Source of the DNA: Petrolisthes cinctipes
Lineage: Eukaryota > Arthropoda > Malacostraca > Decapoda > Porcellanidae
Direction: 5' to 3'
Assembly: GCA_033782935.1 (NCBI GenBank)
Contig: JAWQEG010000486.1
Span: forward strand, 2,480,001-2,544,000
DNA length: 64,000 nt
The position numbers and the translations under genes are program-made. Below, one piece after another: positions 61,517-64,000 of the stretch (position 1 is the first letter of the stretch; every line of letters starts with the position of its first letter). A model generated the notes under the pieces. It saw only the letters and a list, made by a program, of their open reading frames with translations, was not told the origin of the DNA and searched no databases.

Positions 61517-62976
61517 TACAGATTGCTTCTGGGACCCCAAAATATTGAATTTTCGGTTTTTTTGAGCCTGAATTTGAGATATAAACGGGTACATATTGAC
61601 TTTGGGCACCAAAAATATCGATTTTCAGCATGTTTTGGGCCTGAATTTTGAAAATACTCTAACACGAAGTAGGCATGTACAGATCGCTTCTGGGACCCCA
61701 AAATATCGAATTTTCGGGTGTTTTGAGCCTGAATTTGAGATATAAACGGGTACAGAAGATACATGCACATATTGACTTTGGGCATCTAAAATATCGATTT
61801 TCAGCATGTTTTGGGCCTGTATTTTGAAAATACTCTAACACTGAGTAGGCATGTACAGATTGCTTCTGGGACCCCAAAATATTGAATTTTCGGGTGTTTT
61901 GAGCCTGAATTTGAGATATAAACGGGTACTGAAGATGCATGCACATATCGACTTTTGTGCACCTAAAAGATCGATTTTAGTATGTTTTGAGCATGTATTT
62001 TGAAAATACTCTAACACGGAGTAGGCATGTACAGATCGCTTCTGGGACCTCTAAATATCGAATTTTCGGGTGTTTTGGGACTGAATTTGAGATATCGACT
62101 TTTTGGCACCTAAAAGATCGATTTTTAGCATGTTTTTAGCCTATATTTTGAAAATATTCTAGCACTGAGTAGGCATGTACAGATTGCTTCTGGGACCCCA
62201 AAATATTGAATTTTCGGGTATTTTGAGCCTGAATTTGAGATATAAACGGGTACAGAAGATACATGCAAATATTGACTTTGGGCACCAAAAATATCGATTT
62301 TCAGCATGTTTTGAGCATGTATTTTGAAAATACTCTAACACGGAGTAGGCATGTACAGATCGCTTCTGGGACCCCTAAATATCGAATTTTCGGGTGTTTT
62401 GGGACTGAATTTGAGATATCGACTTTTTGGCAACTAAAAGATCGATTTTTAGCATGTTTTTAGCCTATATTTTCAAAATATTCTAGCAATGAGTAGGCAT
62501 GTACAGATTGCTTCTGGGACCCCAAAATATTGAATTTTCGGGTTTTTTGAGCCTGAATTTGAGATATAAACGGGTACATATTGACTTTGGGCACCAAAAA
62601 TATCGATTTTCAGCATGTTTTGGGCCTGAATTTTGAAAATACTCTAACACGAAGTAGGCATGTACAGATCGCTTCTGGGACCCCAAAATATCGAATTTTC
62701 GGGTGTTTTGAGCCTGAATTTGAGATATAAACGGGTACAGAAGATACATGCACATATTGACTTTTGGCATCTAAAATATCGATTTTCAGCATGTTTTGGG
62801 CCTGTATTTTGAAAATACTCTAACACGGAGTAGGCATGTACAGATCGCTTCTGGGACCCCAAAATATCGAATTTTCGGGTGTTTTGGGACTAAATTTGAG
62901 ATATCGATTTTTTGGCACCTAAAATGTCGATTTTTAGCATGTTTTTAGCCTATATTTTGAAAATATTCTAGCACTG
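61517..62976. repeat. 985-bp duplication carrying a 15-bp deletion
   Basis: A2 61517 (161 bp), D/A1 61678, B 61854 (176 bp), C1 62030, A2v 62178, C1 62354, then the next copy begins: A2 62502 (161 bp), D/A1 62663, D/C2' 62839 (138 bp). In both short A2 copies 'cgggtac' runs straight into 'atattgac', a 15-bp loss with 'ac' on both sides. 'Gaagtaggc' and 'tttcaaaatattc' are also shared. Confidence 0.89.
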
Positions 62977-64000
62977 TACAGATTGCTTCTGGGACCCCAA
63001 AATGTTGAATTTTCGGGTGTTTTGAGCCTGAATTTGAGATATAAACGGGTACAGAAGATACATGCACATATTGACTTTGGGCACCAAAAACATCGATTTT
63101 CAGTGTGTTTTGGGCCTGAATTTTGAAAATACACTAACACGGAGTAGGCATGTACAGATCGCTTCTGGGACCCCAAAATATCAAATTTTCGGGTGTTTTG
63201 GGACTGAAATTGAGATATCGATTTTTTGGCACCTAAAATGTCGATTTTTAGCATGTTTTTAGCCTATATTTTGAAAATATTCTAGCACTGTGTATGCATG
63301 TACAGATTGCTTTTGGGACCCCAAAATATTGAATTTTCGGGTGTTTTGAGCCTGAATTTGAGATATAAACGGGTACAGAAGATACATGCACATATTGACT
63401 TTGGGCATCTAAAATATCGATTTTCAGCATGTTTTGGGCCTGTATTTTGAAAATACTCTAACACGGAGTAGGCATGTACAAATTGCTTCTGGGACCCCAA
63501 AATATTGAATTTTCGGGTGTTTTGAGCCTGAATTTGAGATATAAACGGGTACAGAAGATACATGCACATATTGACTTTGGGCATCTAAAATATCGATTTT
63601 CAGCATGTTTTGGGCCTGTATTTTGAAAATACTCTAACACTGAGTAGGCATGTACAGATTGCTTCTGGGACCCCAAAATATTGATTTTTCGGGTGTTTTG
63701 AGCCTGAATTTGAGATATAAACGGGTACTGAAGATGCATGCACATATCGACTTTTGTGCACCTAAAAGATCGATTTTCAGTATGTTTTGAGCATGTATTT
63801 TGAAAATACTCCAACACGGAGTAGGCATGTACAGATCGCTTCTGGGACCCCTAAATATCGAATTTTCGGGTGTTTTGGGACTGAATTTGAGATATCGACT
63901 TTTTGGCACCAAAAAGATCGATTTTTAGCATGTTTTTAGCCTATATTTTGAAAATATTCTAGCACTGAGTAGGCATGTACAGATTGCTTCTGGGACCCCA
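62977..64000. repeat. A2-D/C2, A1-A1-B-C1 and a partial A2 at the window end
   Basis: A2 62977 ('aaaaacatcg', 'cagtgtgtttt'), D/C2 63153 (148 bp, 'atcaaatttt'), A1 63301 (after 'gtatgcatg'), A1 63477, B 63653 ('attgatttttc'), C1 63830 ('gcaccaaaaagatc'), A2 63978 to the end. The first two resemble 8822-9145 and 21291-21614. The array clearly continues past the window. Confidence 0.89.

Larger units (their letters stand above)
1..64000. repeat. Satellite DNA higher-order repeat array filling the window
   Basis: The entire window is a head-to-tail tandem array of 148-177 bp monomers. I parsed 386 monomer starts, from 33 to 63978, all in the same orientation, with no spacer, inversion or foreign insertion. 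Bases 1-32 are the tail of a C-type monomer and 63978-64000 the beginning of an A2-type monomer. About two thirds of monomers are full length (174-178 bp) and about 130 are short (137-148 bp). Six subtypes follow the order A1-B-C1-A2-D-C2, giving a 1002-bp hexamer. Arrays of nucleosome-length monomers with higher-order structure are typical of eukaryotic centromeres and pericentromeres; that location is inferred, not shown here. I do not recognise the family. Confidence 0.97.

Noticed and set aside
1..64000. CRISPR array
   Set aside because: Units are 148-177 bp with no unique spacers and no cas-like genes; adjoining units are similar over their whole length.
1..64000. Ribosomal intergenic spacer subrepeats or a histone, 5S or other gene cluster
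   Set aside because: No rRNA, tRNA or histone sequence appears in 64 kb, and no unit holds an internal control region or conserved coding block that I can recognise.
1..64000. Naming the organism or a known satellite family
   Set aside because: Monomer length and HOR style fit many plants and animals. I recognise no known centromeric repeat sequence here and cannot search.

Overview
The whole 64 kb is one uninterrupted satellite DNA array. I find no gene, RNA gene, transposon or unique sequence in it. By hand I parsed 386 monomer starts (385 complete monomers, mean about 166 bp). All have the same orientation, joined head to tail without a spacer. The array runs off both ends of the window. 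This fits a eukaryotic centromeric or pericentromeric satellite; no bacterial or viral feature is present. I do not recognise the family and cannot name the organism. One consensus monomer counted by hand is 37.5% G+C.

Monomer phase used throughout: each monomer starts at 'tacagat' and ends at 'gtaggcatg'. There are six subtypes. A1 and A2 are 176 bp, B and D are 177 bp, and C1 and C2 are 148 bp. C types equal a full-length monomer minus one 29-bp segment. The basic higher-order repeat (HOR) is the hexamer A1-B-C1-A2-D-C2 of 1002 bp, made of two related 501-bp trimers (long-long-short). A prime (C1', C2') marks a version lacking a further 10 bp at its end (138 bp). X/Y marks a mosaic that begins as X and ends as Y. 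A2v is an A2 with a B-like tail.

The array is hierarchical. (1) The two halves of a 176-bp monomer align without gaps at an offset of 88 bp (46 of 64 positions), so the monomer looks like an old dimer. (2) Monomers form 501-bp trimers. (3) Trimers form 1002-bp hexamers. (4) Blocks of 0.8 to about 7 kb have been copied again, in tandem (periods 826, 985, 1168, 1327, 1355, 2348, 3469/3645 bp) and over longer distances (offsets about 12.1-12.5, 27.0-28.8 and 38.9-41.2 kb). Size differences between copies are usually whole monomers, dimers or trimers, as unequal exchange in register would give.

Layout: canonical or near-canonical hexamers lie at 1701-2702, 6828-7829, 9146-10147, 13457-14458, 15804-17806, 29868-30869, 48160-49161, 51805-54799 and 57009-59012. 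Between them are rearranged stretches: skipped C monomers, A1-A1 or C1-C1 doublets, long-short dimers, and mosaics marking exchange points. The many short open frames on both strands are by-products of the repeat and are not annotated as genes. Block coordinates and compositions were read by eye and may be off by a base or a subtype call in places.
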